Below, piece by piece: positions 8,296-17,344 of a stretch of 64,000 nt of DNA (position 1 is its first letter; every line of letters starts with the position of its first letter). Both the position numbers and the translations under genes were made by a program. This DNA comes from Deltaproteobacteria bacterium. Lineage in GTDB: Bacteria > Desulfobacterota > DSM-4660 > Desulfatiglandales > HGW-15. Below the pieces are notes generated by a model. It worked only from the letters and a program-made list of their open reading frames with translations. It was not told where the DNA came from and made no database searches. The DNA lies in contig JAGVAP010000022.1 in NCBI GenBank assembly GCA_020060215.1, positions 59,164 through 123,163 of the forward strand. Direction: 5' to 3'.

Positions 8296-8979
8296 CTAAG
8301 GATTTGCACGAAGCGAAAAGGCAGTGATGATGCCGTGGCACCTGCAGGCGGTTCCCACAAGCCATTTCCCTCCCGGGTCTCGGCCTAGATCATCCATGAG
8401 GGCCGAAAGCCCAGCCACTCTGTACCCGCCGACTCCGGGTGCCAACTGTCGACTCCTGATGATATGGACCCGGTAATTTGGGACGTCGATCTTGCGAAGC
8501 AGATCGTACAAAGGAGCCCCTCTTTTCTCCCCCGTCACGGTGCAGTGGTCCGAGGGTTCCGGACAGTCCTCCGGGCACACAAAATCCGCATAACTCAATA
8601 ACAGCGAACCATCAGAAGCTCTCCATGTATTCGGTAGAAGCGGGCTCAGGCCCTCCGGAACATCCTCTCTCTCGACCCCTTTTCCGCAGTGTTTCCTGAG
8701 CCATTCGAATGCAAGATGAACGGGTACGGAAGGGATGAGCGTGTTTTCAGGATGCAAGGACGAGAAGGTGAGGCTAAGGAATTCAAAGGCGTCCGTCTGA
8801 ATCCTTGAGATCGGCAGACCGTCTGTTCTGGAGAAAGCCTCTTTATCTTTATCGATGAGCCAGATGGGCGCTTTCATGCGGGCGGTCAGAACATGGGCGG
8901 CCCTGCTTCCGAATCGACCGGCGCCGAGGATGAAGATCGCGTTGTCCGGGAAGACTCTTGGATGATTGGGAGCGGGCAT
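8296..8979 (-). CDS. Uncharacterised NAD(P)-binding Rossmann protein
   Basis: A 227-residue protein that I do not recognise as a named enzyme. The N-terminus has a Rossmann dinucleotide fold (AIFILGAGRFGSRAAHVL, glycine pattern GxGxxG, residues 14-31, with acidic WLIDKD at the end of strand 2), as in TrkA-N/KTN domains. The rest has a Cys-rich segment (CPEDCPEPSDHC, about residues 135-146) and a late CRCHG motif. The Cys/His pairs may bind a metal, but this is only suggestive. It stands alone, on the opposite strand from yggT, with the RNase P RNA upstream. The short length and lack of a transport domain argue against a K+ channel role. Confidence 0.75.
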   Translation of the reverse strand: MPAPNHPRVFPDNAIFILGAGRFGSRAAHVLTARMKAPIWLIDKDKEAFSRTDGLPISRIQTDAFEFLSLTFSSLHPENTLIPSVPVHLAFEWLRKHCGKGVEREDVPEGLSPLLPNTWRASDGSLLLSYADFVCPEDCPEPSDHCTVTGEKRGAPLYDLLRKIDVPNYRVHIIRSRQLAPGVGGYRVAGLSALMDDLGRDPGGKWLVGTACRCHGIITAFSLRANP

Positions 8980-9319
8980 CAGGTAGGTTGGAGGTTGGAG
9001 ATTGGAGGTTGGAAGCAGAAGATAGTGATCGAGAAAACTAAAATAATAGAAGCTATGGCATTCATAGGATCTTCAGCCCATCAGAAAAGCTTGAGGTTTG
9101 AGGTTGTCCCGCAAGAAGGTATGCGGGATCTACGCTGCGCTCCCAGAGGGTAGTGGGAAAAGAAGCTGAGAGGTCGAAAGGATGAGAAGTTGAGAACCCT
9201 AAAGGGGGAACCCTGAACCTTTGAACCTTCAGACCCATTCCCTTGCCTCAACCCTCAAGTGAAGCGAAGCGAAACGCTCCTCCAACCTGAAGCCGCGGAG
9301 CGCAAGCAAAGCGAAAGTG
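8980..9319. repeat. Repeat spacer upstream of the Rossmann gene
   Basis: Copies of GGTTGGAGGTTGGAGATTGG (8988-9020 and following), a GCGGGATCTACGCTGCGCTCC patch near 9122-9142, GAACCCTAAAGGGGGAACCC (9194-9213), and again TCCAACCTGAAG near 9281. No gene is seen. Confidence 0.6.
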
Positions 9320-9706
9320 TTAGAGCAGGCCATAAGCCGGGTTCTGTTTCCCCCGTTTCGCCGCAGCGACCGGGGGACAATGACCATTCATCTAGCCCCG
9401 CCGTTACCGGCGGGATCGTGCGACCTACCCGGGAACTCGGGCGGACAGCCCTCGGACGTCCCCCTATTTGGTCTTGCTCCGAGCGGGGTTTACCAAGCTC
9501 CCGTCGTCACCGACGGGACTGGTGAGCTCTTACCTCACCCTTTCACCCTTACCCCTGCACGTCTGCGACATGCTGGGGCGGTTTCCTTTCTGTGGCACTT
9601 TCCTTCCCGTCACCGGGACTGGGCGTTACCCAGCGCTCTGTCCTGTGGAGCCCGGACTTTCCTCCCTCTCACCCAAGGCGAAGAGCGGTCATTTGTCCTG
9701 CTCTAA
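9320..9706 (-). ncRNA. rnpB: RNase P RNA, bacterial type A
   Basis: The catalytic RNA of RNase P, which cuts the 5' leader from pre-tRNAs. On the minus strand the 5' part has the conserved GAGGAAAGTCC-like sequence (GGAGGAAAGTCCGGGCTCC), followed by GGAAAGTGCCACAGAAA, and the 3' part ends with CAGAACCCGGCTTAT. The outer helix P1 is TTAGAGCAGG (9706-9697) paired with CCTGCTCTAA (9329-9320), which sets both ends; the length of about 387 nt is typical. Open frames reading through this region are not genes. Confidence 0.95.
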
Positions 9707-9714
9707 CAATAAGG

Positions 9715-9720
9715 AGTATA
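9715..9720 (-). promoter_or_regulatory. -10 box of the rnpB promoter
   Basis: TATACT on the minus strand lies eight bases before the first base of the P1 helix, at the right distance for a sigma-70 -10 box. The matching -35 region would fall in the GGAATAATGGAAT repeat array (TTCCCT 17 bases upstream is weak). Confidence 0.5.
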
Positions 9721-10034
9721 ACTGGAATAATGGAATAAGGGAATGCTGGAATAAGGGAATGTTGGAATAATGGAATGTTGGAATAATGGAATGCTGGGTC
9801 AAGAGAAGGGCAACTGTGAGTCCAAATGCCAAAGCCCAAATCACAAACTAAGTCCAAATTTCAAAGCCCAAATGACAAATCAAGCCCAAACTCTAAGGCC
9901 ATAATAAGTCCGAATGGGGCCCTGAGGTGGGTTTTTTCCTTTTGGAATTTGGGCTTTGTCATTCAATTGGCATTTGGATTTTGGAATTTGACATTCGCTT
10001 CACTTCCCCAATATTCCACCATTCCATACTTCCA
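9721..10034. repeat. GGAATAATGG and AAAGCCCAAAT repeat arrays
   Basis: 9721-9795 is a tandem-like array of GGAATAATGGAATGTTGGAA units; 9825-9995 consists of copies of AAAGCCCAAATCACAAA and its inverse TTTGGAATTTGGGCTTTG; 10007-10034 returns to ATTCCACCATTCC units. The two halves are in opposite orientation, so the region can fold on itself. No gene is seen. Confidence 0.7.
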
Positions 10035-10772
10035 TCATTCCACTCTTTCCTCGGCCTGGAACTCCAGATCTTCCCCCCAGTAGATAATGCGGTTGCAGTG
10101 GGGGCATGTCAGGATTTCATCGCCCTTCAAAAGGTCATTGAATTTTTGAGGAGGCAAACCGATATGGCACGCCTGGCAGACCCCGCGAACCACGGCGCTG
10201 ACCGCCTGTCCTCCTTTGCGCTCCATGAGAACCGTGTAGCTCTTCAAGAGACCTTTTTCGATCTTCTCGGCAATCGAGGGCCTTTGTCTCTGGAGTGATT
10301 CGAGTTTACTGCCCAGTTCCTTCATCTGTTCTTCGACCGAGAGAATGGCTTTTTCCGTTTCGATCGTTGCCTCCGCCTTTCTCTTCTTCTTGGTCTGGAG
10401 ATCTTTTTCGAGGGCCTCGATCTCCTCCATGAAATTGATCACCTTATCCTCCAGTGAGAACTTCATGGACTTCAGGTCTTCTATCTCTTTCAGCCCGGCA
10501 GTGTACTCTTTGTTCGACTTGATATTGGAAAGCTTGATCTCACTTTTTTGGACCTTGCCTTCGAGCTCCTGGACCTCCCTCTCCATTTGCCTTCTTTCTT
10601 TCTTGAGGCTCTCGAGCCTGCCTTCGGCCTCCCTGTTCTGCTTGTCGATCTCTTCCAGCTCCTGCTTGAGACCTTGTATCCTTTTCGGTCCCTCGGATCT
10701 TTTCCGAAGAAGCTCGTTGATCCGGCTGTCGCAGTTCTGGAGTTCCAGGAGGAGCTTGAGTTTTTCTTTCAA
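10035..10772 (-). CDS. Coiled-coil protein with C4 zinc ribbon (CdsZ-like)
   Basis: A 245-residue protein. Residues 1-180 are a long antiparallel coiled coil rich in Lys/Glu/Leu; the C-terminus has a four-Cys zinc ribbon (CQACHIGL, then CPHCNRI). Such proteins are common next to Nif3/DUF34 genes, as here, where the Nif3-like gene at 10824-11642 lies just upstream in the same direction. In other bacteria homologues tether cell-envelope or bind nucleic acids; no role is settled. The start is TTG at 10772, supported by AAGGGGTG upstream. The stop is in a repeat: the last codons read GTG GAA TGA, part of the GGAATGATGG repeat that follows. Confidence 0.88.
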   Translation of the reverse strand: MKEKLKLLLELQNCDSRINELLRKRSEGPKRIQGLKQELEEIDKQNREAEGRLESLKKERRQMEREVQELEGKVQKSEIKLSNIKSNKEYTAGLKEIEDLKSMKFSLEDKVINFMEEIEALEKDLQTKKKRKAEATIETEKAILSVEEQMKELGSKLESLQRQRPSIAEKIEKGLLKSYTVLMERKGGQAVSAVVRGVCQACHIGLPPQKFNDLLKGDEILTCPHCNRIIYWGEDLEFQAEERVE

Positions 10773-10823
10773 TGGTCACCCCTTGCATTGTCTGTGTGCG
10801 TCCGTGCACGTCTGTGGTTAGAC

Positions 10824-11642
10824 TCATTCATACGAAAACGGATCCTTTTCGTCCTCGTAGATCTCTACCTCCGCGGAGAACTGATTTTCCGTCAGGGACG
10901 CCCTGAGGGTTTCGGCAAAATGCAGGAAGGCCGTTTTTTCCGTGGAAAAATGGCCGGCATCGATCACGAGCAAACCCCGACTTTTCGCCTCCAGGGCCTG
11001 ATGGTAGCTGACATCACCGGTCACGAAGATATCGGCGCCCATTTCTTTGGCTCGAGATATCATGGCCCCGCCTGCTCCCCCCATGATTGCCACCCTCAGG
11101 ATCGGAGAAGTCGTGCTTCCAATAATCCTCACCTTCTCGGCACGGAGAGCTGTTTTCAAAGACTTGGCAAAGATTGCCAATCCAACAGGTTCAGGCAGGA
11201 CCCCGATCCGGCCCAGCCCTCCTTCCGGGTACTCCGGGATATGATGCAGGGGGGCTACATCCCTGAGATCCAGGAGATGCGCAAGGATATGGTTGATCCC
11301 TCTTGCTGCGGTGTCCAAATTGGTGTGGGCCGCGATGACCGAGATCCCTCCGGCCAATGCATCACTGATCACATTCCCGGGATAAACGTCCGTATCCAAA
11401 CAAGAGATCGGTTTGAAGAGAAGAGGGTGATGGGTCAGCAAAATCTGTGCGTTTCTCAGCCTTGCCGCTCTGATGGCGTTCAGGGTAGGGTCCAGGGAGA
11501 GTACGATTCGATCGATTTCCTGTTGAACGCTGCCAACCTGTAGGCCGGGGTTGTCCCACTCCTCGGAAATCCTCTCAGGGGCGATCACCTCCAGCATTCT
11601 CAACAGGTCTTTAACCTTCGGCTTCACGTCTTCTCTTATCAA
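10824..11642 (-). CDS. Nif3-like dinuclear metal-centre protein (DUF34)
   Basis: A 272-residue member of the Nif3/YbgI/YqfO family, which forms hexameric toroids with a dinuclear metal site; biological role uncertain (sometimes labelled GTP cyclohydrolase 1 type 2). The metal-binding motifs are seen: EEWDNPGLQVG near residue 27, THHPLLF near 75, AHTNLDTAARGINH near 110, and GDVSYHQALEAKSRGLLVIDAGH near 225. The start is uncertain: TTG 11642 gives the longest form; GTG at 11627, with GAGAAG upstream, is an alternative. It is followed at 51 bp by the zinc-ribbon gene, a common pairing. Confidence 0.92.
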   Translation of the reverse strand: MIREDVKPKVKDLLRMLEVIAPERISEEWDNPGLQVGSVQQEIDRIVLSLDPTLNAIRAARLRNAQILLTHHPLLFKPISCLDTDVYPGNVISDALAGGISVIAAHTNLDTAARGINHILAHLLDLRDVAPLHHIPEYPEGGLGRIGVLPEPVGLAIFAKSLKTALRAEKVRIIGSTTSPILRVAIMGGAGGAMISRAKEMGADIFVTGDVSYHQALEAKSRGLLVIDAGHFSTEKTAFLHFAETLRASLTENQFSAEVEIYEDEKDPFSYE

Positions 11643-11647
11643 AATGG

Positions 11648-11678
11648 AAAGGGCGCACCGTGAACCGGTGCGCCCTTT
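11648..11678. terminator. Bidirectional terminator-like hairpin
   Basis: AAAGGGCGCACCG pairs with CGGTGCGCCCTTT in a 13-bp stem with a five-base loop. It lies between the CAT-anticodon tRNA (read on the minus strand) and the Nif3-like gene and would end the tRNA transcript; the tail is TTTCCATTTTG on the minus strand. Confidence 0.65.
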
Positions 11679-11757
11679 CTGGTCAGGTGCTTCGCTTTCC
11701 AGCCTTTGGCTCAGGTTGTTCTTTCCTGTTCATAGGATCGGAAATCTGTGTGCATGA

Positions 11758-11830
11758 TGGGCCCACCTGGATTCGAACCAGGGACCAACCGGTTATGAGC
11801 CGGTGGCTCTACCAGCTGAGCTATAGGCCC
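11758..11830 (-). tRNA. tRNA with CAT anticodon, probably tRNA-Ile2 (lysidine type), possibly tRNA-Met
   Basis: A complete cloverleaf: acceptor GGGCCTA/TGGGCCC, D arm GCTC...GAGC, anticodon stem ACCGG/CCGGT with loop CTCATAA, T arm CCTGG TTCGAAT CCAGG, discriminator A. CCA is not encoded. The acceptor stem and the TTGGTC variable region resemble tRNA-Ile2 of other bacteria, in which C34 becomes lysidine through TilS. Sequence alone cannot fully separate it from elongator tRNA-Met. Confidence 0.9.
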
Positions 11831-11894
11831 TTCGTCCACCGCTTTCTTCTACGTTAAAATGCTAGCAAATACCTGGGTTGTCAAGGAAATAACT

Positions 11895-11965
11895 TTCTCG
11901 CGCAGAGACGCCGAGGCGCTGAGATGAAACTGGTCCCTCTGCGTCCCTGCGTCTCTGCGCGAGAA
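11895..11965. repeat. Family A element with inverted ends downstream of rpoD
   Basis: TTCTCGCGCAGAGACGCCGA (11895-11914) and the inverted end CCTGCGTCTCTGCGCGAGAA (11946-11965) form one foldback of about 70 bp, five bases after the rpoD stop. It could act as a transcript end structure but has no T-run. Confidence 0.7.
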
Positions 11966-11970
11966 TAGAC

Positions 11971-13734
11971 TTACCTTTCCAGGAAGCTCCTCAGCTGCCT
12001 GCTCCTGCTGGGGTGTCTCAGTTTTCTCAGCGCCTTGGCCTCGATCTGCCTGATCCGCTCCCTGGTGACGCTGAAATCACGGCCGACCTCCTCCAGGGTA
12101 TGATCGGATTTTTCCCCAATCCCAAACCTCATGCGGAGGACTTTCTCTTCTCGAGGGGTAAGCGTGGTCAGGACCTTTCTGGTCTGCTCCCCAAGATTGT
12201 GGCTGATCACGGCCTCGCCCGGAGAGATCACCTTCTTGTCCTCGATGAAATCTCCCAGATGGCTGTCCTCCTCCTCGCCGATGGGGGTCTCAAGGGATAT
12301 GGGCTCTTTGGCGATCTTGAGCACCTTCCTCACCTTCTCCAGGGGGAATTCCATCTTCTCGGCAATTTCCTCGGGGGTCGGTTCCCTCCCGTGCTCCTGG
12401 ACAAGGTATCGGGACGTGCGGATGAGCTTGTTGATCGTTTCAATCATGTGAACAGGAATTCGGATTGTTCTGGCCTGGTCCGCGATGGCCCTGGTGATGG
12501 CCTGACGGATCCACCAGGTGGCATAAGTGCTGAATTTATAGCCCCTCTGGTACTCGAATTTGTCCACTGCCTTCATCAGCCCGATGTTCCCCTCTTGTAT
12601 GAGGTCAAGGAACTGCAGGCCTCTGTTCGTGTACTTCTTGGCAATGCTTACGACCAACCTCAGGTTCGCCTCGATCAGCTCGCTCTTCGCATTCTTCGAC
12701 TGCGCCAACCTGCTCTCGACCAGATCCAGGGTCTTCTCCAGCTCCTTCTTCTCCAGGCTGGTCCGCTCCTGGATGTCCCTGATGCATTTCTCCGCCTTTT
12801 CGATCCTGGATTTCAAGGCCAGGATGTCTCTCTTCTTCATCCTCAGGGGGCTCACCACTTCGGTGTCTCTCACCGACTTGGGAATCTGGCTCAGGCATTT
12901 CTTGAGATGCGAAAGGGATCTGCATCCTGCCGCTTTCAGACACTCCTGGATTTCCCGTTCAGCCTGGTCAAGGCAGTTGGAAGTCTCTCTGAGGCTGTTC
13001 ACCATGTGATCGAGCTGGCTTTTCTCCAGTTTGAACGAGCCGATCAATTCGACGATCTTCTGGTAGTCCTTTTCGATCTTATCGCAGAGCTTCTTCTTCC
13101 TGGCGGCAGAAATCCCCCTCTTCTGAACCTCGTGTCTACAATCGCACCGCTCTCTGTAGAGGGAACCGATCTCCTCGATGAGGTTGATGATAGCATCCCT
13201 TTTTTCTCCAATCTGGGCGTGACTGTCTTCATCCTCCAGGTCGTTGATCACATCCTTCAGCTTGATTTCCCCGTTCTTCAGTTTCCGGCCCAGTTCAACA
13301 ATGTATTCAATTCCAACACAGCATCGAAGAAGTGCAGATAACGCCTCTTCCTCCCCCGACTCAATTCTCTTCGCGATTTCTACCTCTCCCTCCCTGGTCA
13401 GGAGAGAGATGCATCCCATCTCTTTCAGGTACATCTTGACAGGATCGGATACTCTGGCCATCCCGTCGGAGATGTCGGCGCGGAAGTTCTCCTTCTCGAT
13501 TGTTTTCTCCTGTTTTTTCTTGAGCTTCCTGGATTTCTCCATCTCCTCCTTGGTAGCCTCATCAATGACCATGATGTCCATCTCTTCGAACATGATCATG
13601 AGATCATCGATGTACTCGGAAGATACGACGTCATCGGGAAGATCGTCATTAAGCTCTTCGTAAGTGATGTACCCTTTGTCTTTCCCGATATCGATCAATC
13701 GCTTGAGGTTCACGGTGTCGGAATTATTGGCCAT
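11971..13734 (-). CDS. rpoD: RNA polymerase primary sigma factor RpoD
   Basis: A 587-residue group 1 sigma factor that directs RNA polymerase to housekeeping promoters. Region 1.1 is at the N-terminus, region 1.2 contains [12 protein letters not shown] near residue 96, a charged nonconserved segment follows, then region 2 ([20 protein letters not shown], and [20 protein letters not shown] for -10 recognition), region 3 (HMIETINKL...), and region 4 with the -35 helix-turn-helix ([20 protein letters not shown]) at the C-terminus. ATG at 13734 is preceded by TAGGAGGAC. It follows dnaG in the same direction, as in the macromolecular-synthesis operon. Its presence agrees with TTGACA/TATAAT-like promoters seen in this window. 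Confidence 0.97.
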   Translation of the reverse strand: MANNSDTVNLKRLIDIGKDKGYITYEELNDDLPDDVVSSEYIDDLMIMFEEMDIMVIDEATKEEMEKSRKLKKKQEKTIEKENFRADISDGMARVSDPVKMYLKEMGCISLLTREGEVEIAKRIESGEEEALSALLRCCVGIEYIVELGRKLKNGEIKLKDVINDLEDEDSHAQIGEKRDAIINLIEEIGSLYRERCDCRHEVQKRGISAARKKKLCDKIEKDYQKIVELIGSFKLEKSQLDHMVNSLRETSNCLDQAEREIQECLKAAGCRSLSHLKKCLSQIPKSVRDTEVVSPLRMKKRDILALKSRIEKAEKCIRDIQERTSLEKKELEKTLDLVESRLAQSKNAKSELIEANLRLVVSIAKKYTNRGLQFLDLIQEGNIGLMKAVDKFEYQRGYKFSTYATWWIRQAITRAIADQARTIRIPVHMIETINKLIRTSRYLVQEHGREPTPEEIAEKMEFPLEKVRKVLKIAKEPISLETPIGEEEDSHLGDFIEDKKVISPGEAVISHNLGEQTRKVLTTLTPREEKVLRMRFGIGEKSDHTLEEVGRDFSVTRERIRQIEAKALRKLRHPSRSRQLRSFLER

Positions 13735-13864
13735 GAATAAGTCCTCCTAAGGTGTTTCCAACGCCAAAAGATCATAATAGTTCGTGTCTTATGCCGGTAA
13801 TGCCGATCGCGCGCATCCGGGTATCCATTTCCGGATTTACACTTCTATACGCTCAGAGGTCGCG

Positions 13865-15601
13865 TTAACCCCATTTCTCTCTCTTGATCCGGGATATCTT
13901 ATTCAATTCGTGGAGATCACGTTGCTCCACGGCCTTCTTCTTCGACTCGGATAATTTTATCTGTAGAACTTTCTTCTCATAGTCCTTCATTGCCTGCTCC
14001 AACTCCTCTTCCCGACAATAGGGCCGGCTGACGAGCGTCTCCCTCAGCACCTCACGGCTTTGCTCGCCAAGCAGTTTTTCGGTCAGTTCCGCAGGGTTTG
14101 AGTAGAATCCATTGCCGCGACTCTCCATCATCCGGTCAAAGATTTCCCTGACCGGCTCGTCAGAGAGGAGAACCCGGAAGTCTTCGTTCAACATCCTTGA
14201 CCTCGCCGAGGGATGGTGGACCAGGATGTTCAGGAAAAGGGCGTCATCCTTATGGATCGGTTTCTTCTGGGGAGCCCTTTCTACCGGTCCGCCGGCATCA
14301 TCCTTCAGGTACTTGGAGGAGCCCCACTTCCTCATCTCCTCCAGCACACTCGATTCGTGAAGACCGAGCTTCTCTGAGAGCCGTTTCACATACAAGGACT
14401 GCTGGGCGGCATTCTTCAGTTCGCACAGAAGCGGGATGGTCTGCTTCAGAATCGGAAGCTTTCCCTCAACCGAGTCTCCGGTCTGTGCCATGTGGAGATC
14501 GAGGAAGAAATCGAAGATGGGAGAGGCGCCGGCAAGAAGGTCCAGAAAGGCGGGCAGCCCGCGTTTGTTCACGAAGCTGTCGGGATCTTCATTCTCCGGC
14601 AAAAGCACCGCCTTCGCGGGAAACTCCTCATCCAGAAAGATCAGGAAGGCCTTCGACGCTGCAGCCCTGCCCGCAGTATCGGAATCGAAAACGACCACCG
14701 CTTCCCGTCCATATCCCCTCAGAAGTCTTACGTGGTCTTTCGTCAAAGCGGTTCCAAGGGTCGCGATGGCCTCATCGAACCCATGTCTTTTCAGAGCCAG
14801 CAGGTCCATGTACCCTTCTACAATAACGGCCCGTCCGCTCTTCCGAATGGCTTCGTTGGAAGCATCGAGGCCGTAAAGGACCTGCCCCTTATGAAAGAGA
14901 ATGGATTCCGGCGTATTCATGTACTTGGGCATGGTGTCGTCAAGAACCCTGCCTCCGAACCCGAGTATGCGGCCCCTCACGTCAGAGATAGGGAACATGA
15001 TCCTGTTTCGGAAACGATCGTAGTACCCCCCGCTTTTCCTGGGGATGACAAGACCCGCTTTGGCGGCTGCTTCCAGTTCCGCTCCCTTCAGATTCCTGCT
15101 GAACCCGTCCCAGTCATCGGACGCAAAACCGAGCTTGAAACGGGAGACGACTTCTTTGGTTATGCCCCTCCCCGCCAGGTATGCTCTTGCGTTCTTTGAT
15201 TTTGCGGATCGAAGGAGATTTTCGTGAAAAAAGCCGCAGGCCTTTTCGTTCACCTTCAAGAGGGAGCCCCTCTCTGCCCATCTATCCTTTTCCGCAGCAT
15301 TCCAAGATTCCGCCGGCAAAGAGATATGGTACTGTTCCGCAAGATCTCGCATGGCCTCGGGAAAAGATACCTTGTGGTATTCCATCCAGAATGAAAAGAC
15401 ATCTCCCCCTTTCCTGCAACCGAAGCAATGGAAGATCTGTTTGGAAGGGCTGACCGTAAAAGAAGGGGTTTTCTCCGGATGAAAGGGGCAAAGGCCCAGG
15501 TAATTCTGTCCTGCTTTCTTGAGGCGGATGTATTTCCCGATGACTTCCACGATATCTGCCACCCGTTTGATTTCTTCTTTCACGGATTGATGCTGATCCA
15601 C
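13865..15601 (-). CDS. dnaG: DNA primase DnaG
   Basis: Makes RNA primers for replication. The 578-residue protein has the CHC2 zinc finger (Cys38, His41, Cys59, Cys62 in CPFH...CFGC), a TOPRIM catalytic domain (AVIVEGYMDLLAL with the catalytic Glu near residue 260; VVVFDSDTAGRAAA with the DxD near 305), and a C-terminal helicase-binding region. The start is GTG at 15601. It lies between yqeY and rpoD, the usual order; rpsU, which precedes yqeY in many genomes, is not present here. Confidence 0.97.
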   Translation of the reverse strand: MDQHQSVKEEIKRVADIVEVIGKYIRLKKAGQNYLGLCPFHPEKTPSFTVSPSKQIFHCFGCRKGGDVFSFWMEYHKVSFPEAMRDLAEQYHISLPAESWNAAEKDRWAERGSLLKVNEKACGFFHENLLRSAKSKNARAYLAGRGITKEVVSRFKLGFASDDWDGFSRNLKGAELEAAAKAGLVIPRKSGGYYDRFRNRIMFPISDVRGRILGFGGRVLDDTMPKYMNTPESILFHKGQVLYGLDASNEAIRKSGRAVIVEGYMDLLALKRHGFDEAIATLGTALTKDHVRLLRGYGREAVVVFDSDTAGRAAASKAFLIFLDEEFPAKAVLLPENEDPDSFVNKRGLPAFLDLLAGASPIFDFFLDLHMAQTGDSVEGKLPILKQTIPLLCELKNAAQQSLYVKRLSEKLGLHESSVLEEMRKWGSSKYLKDDAGGPVERAPQKKPIHKDDALFLNILVHHPSARSRMLNEDFRVLLSDEPVREIFDRMMESRGNGFYSNPAELTEKLLGEQSREVLRETLVSRPYCREEELEQAMKDYEKKVLQIKLSESKKKAVEQRDLHELNKISRIKREKWG

Positions 15602-15654
15602 GATTCAATTTCCATCGCAGCGAGTTTTCAGGCAGAGTGCGGAAGCGCTCGATA

Positions 15655-16098
15655 TCAACTCAATAATCTTTTTGCTATCTCATTGACCTGTTTCCCTTGG
15701 GCTCTGCCGGACAGCTTTACCATGGCAGCCTTCATTACCCGTCCCAAGTCCTTGATGTCTTTAGCCGTGAGTTCGGTTATGATTTCGCGCAGCTCTTTTT
15801 CGACCTCCTCCGGACTCATCTGCCGGGGCATGTAGCCGTACAGGATTTTCATTTCCTCTTCTTCCTTGACCGCCAGGTCCTCGCGTTTCCCCTTTCGGAA
15901 TTCGAGAGCGGCTTCCTGGCCACGCTTGATCAAAGAAGCAACAACCGCTTGGATTTCCTGGTCATCAAGGGTATGGCCCTTCTCGACCTGCTTGTGCTTG
16001 AGAGACGTCTTGAGCATCCTGAGGCAGGAAACGCGAAGTTCATCCTTTGCCTTCATGGATTCTTTCAGATCTTGGGTTATCTGCTCTGCAATGCCCAT
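15655..16098 (-). CDS. yqeY: GatB/YqeY domain protein
   Basis: A 147-residue protein of the YqeY family, related to the tail domain of the amidotransferase subunit GatB and thought to act in tRNA-linked processes. Typical features are the N-terminal KAKDELRVSCLRML, the Lys/Glu-rich middle and the C-terminal GKQVNEIAKRLLS, which matches the family end. It is 53 bp upstream of dnaG. No clear ribosome-binding site precedes ATG 16098; the upstream sequence is the GCTGACAGCCGA repeat. Confidence 0.92.
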   Translation of the reverse strand: MGIAEQITQDLKESMKAKDELRVSCLRMLKTSLKHKQVEKGHTLDDQEIQAVVASLIKRGQEAALEFRKGKREDLAVKEEEEMKILYGYMPRQMSPEEVEKELREIITELTAKDIKDLGRVMKAAMVKLSGRAQGKQVNEIAKRLLS

Positions 16099-16600
16099 TG
16101 CTAAGGCTCTCGGCTGTCAGCGTTCATCTTTCAGCTCAAATTCCATTATTCAGGTTCTTTGGCTGATAGCTGATCGCTGATCGCGCGAATCCGGAACGCG
16201 TCCGGATGAGCACGAGGTAAAACAAATTCCCACGCCAGATCCGAAATTCCTTCCGGCATCAGGGCAAAGGACAATTTGACATTTTACATCAGGAACCCAG
16301 AAATTCAAGCAGGGTTTGGACACGAACGACTGAAAAAAGGAATGTTGGAATAAGGGAATGCTGGTTCAAGAGAAGGGCAACTCCAAGGTCAAATGTCAAA
16401 GCCCAAACGGCAAACCAAGGCCAGATGTCCAAAGCTCATGTGGCCAAACCAAGGAAAAGTGCTAAGCCCGAATTTCCCTTTGGACTTTGGCACTTTTCCC
16501 CGGATTTAGGTTGTATTTGGATCTGGACATTTGCCATCTCGAGGGGCCTTCGCCTGCCGGCGTCCTCCTTCCCCCATCATTCCACCCTTCCATCATTCCA
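16099..16600. repeat. Repeat spacer between hisA and yqeY
   Basis: A 500-bp gap without a gene. From right to left on the plus strand it holds GCTGATAGCTGATCGCTGAT units (16152-16182), GGAATAAGGGAATGCTGG (16345-16362), AAATGTCAAAGCCCAAACGG and its inverse (16390-16520), and CCATCATTCCACCC units that end in the hisA stop codon. The promoter of the yqeY-dnaG-rpoD cluster should lie in the right-hand part, but I cannot point to it. Confidence 0.6.
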
Positions 16601-17344
16601 TCATTCCAACCTCTGTTTTGTCAGGGCGACCGCCTCCTCCAAATCCAGAGTCCCTTCATAGAGGGCCCTGCCCGTGATCATCCCTATGACCCCAAACTTG
16701 GAAAGGTCCAACAGGTTAAGGACGTCTTCGATATTCGCGATCCCGCCCGAGGCAATAACGGGGATGTTCACCCCTTCGGCCAGGATCCTGGTGGCGCTGA
16801 TATTGGGGCCGGTTCCCATCCCATCCTTCTGGATGTCCGTATAGATAATGGCTTCAAGGCCCCTTCCTTCAAACCGCCTCGCCATTTCCGCAGGCCCAAA
16901 ATCGGTTTGCTGGGTCCACCCCTCTATCGCCAGCTTTCCTTCCTTTGCATCCAGCCCGAGGATGATGCGTCCAGGGTAGTCTGCACAGGATTTCGAGAGC
17001 AGATCAGGATCTCTAAGGGCCGCGGTTCCCAGAATGACCGCGTGAACACCGGATTCCAGGTAAGACCGGATGGTGTCGAAAGACCTTATTCCTCCCCCTA
17101 CCTGAACCGGCACAGGTACGGATCGGGCGATTTCTTCCACGATTTTCCGGTGTGCGGGCTTCTTTTGGACGGCCCCGTCCAGATCAACCACATGCAGCCT
17201 TTCGGCACCTTTTTCCACCCACTTTAACGCAATCTCTTCAGGCGCAGTGGAATAGATGGTTTCCTCGGCCATTCTGCCCTGCCTCAACCTGACACAACGT
17301 CCGTCCTTAAGATCAATGGCCGGGATCACGAGCAAGGGAATCAC
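16601..17344 (-). CDS. hisA: HisA, ProFAR isomerase of histidine synthesis
   Basis: A 247-residue (beta-alpha)8 barrel that isomerises the aminoaldose ProFAR to the ketose PRFAR. The two catalytic aspartates are in IPAIDLKDG near residue 10 and IYTDIQKDGM near residue 170; the phosphate-binding loops are QVGGGIRS and VIASGGI. Its ATG overlaps the stop of the upstream lipoprotein gene by four bases. The last two codons before the stop (TTG GAA TGA) belong to the GGAATGATGG repeat of the spacer, so the native C-terminus may have been changed. hisB lies one gene upstream. Confidence 0.95.
   Translation of the reverse strand: MIPLLVIPAIDLKDGRCVRLRQGRMAEETIYSTAPEEIALKWVEKGAERLHVVDLDGAVQKKPAHRKIVEEIARSVPVPVQVGGGIRSFDTIRSYLESGVHAVILGTAALRDPDLLSKSCADYPGRIILGLDAKEGKLAIEGWTQQTDFGPAEMARRFEGRGLEAIIYTDIQKDGMGTGPNISATRILAEGVNIPVIASGGIANIEDVLNLLDLSKFGVIGMITGRALYEGTLDLEEAVALTKQRLE

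Noticed and set aside
9259..9770. Several open frames of 88-129 codons on the plus strand
   Set aside because: They lie in the RNase P RNA, whose signature sequences and P1 helix are clear.
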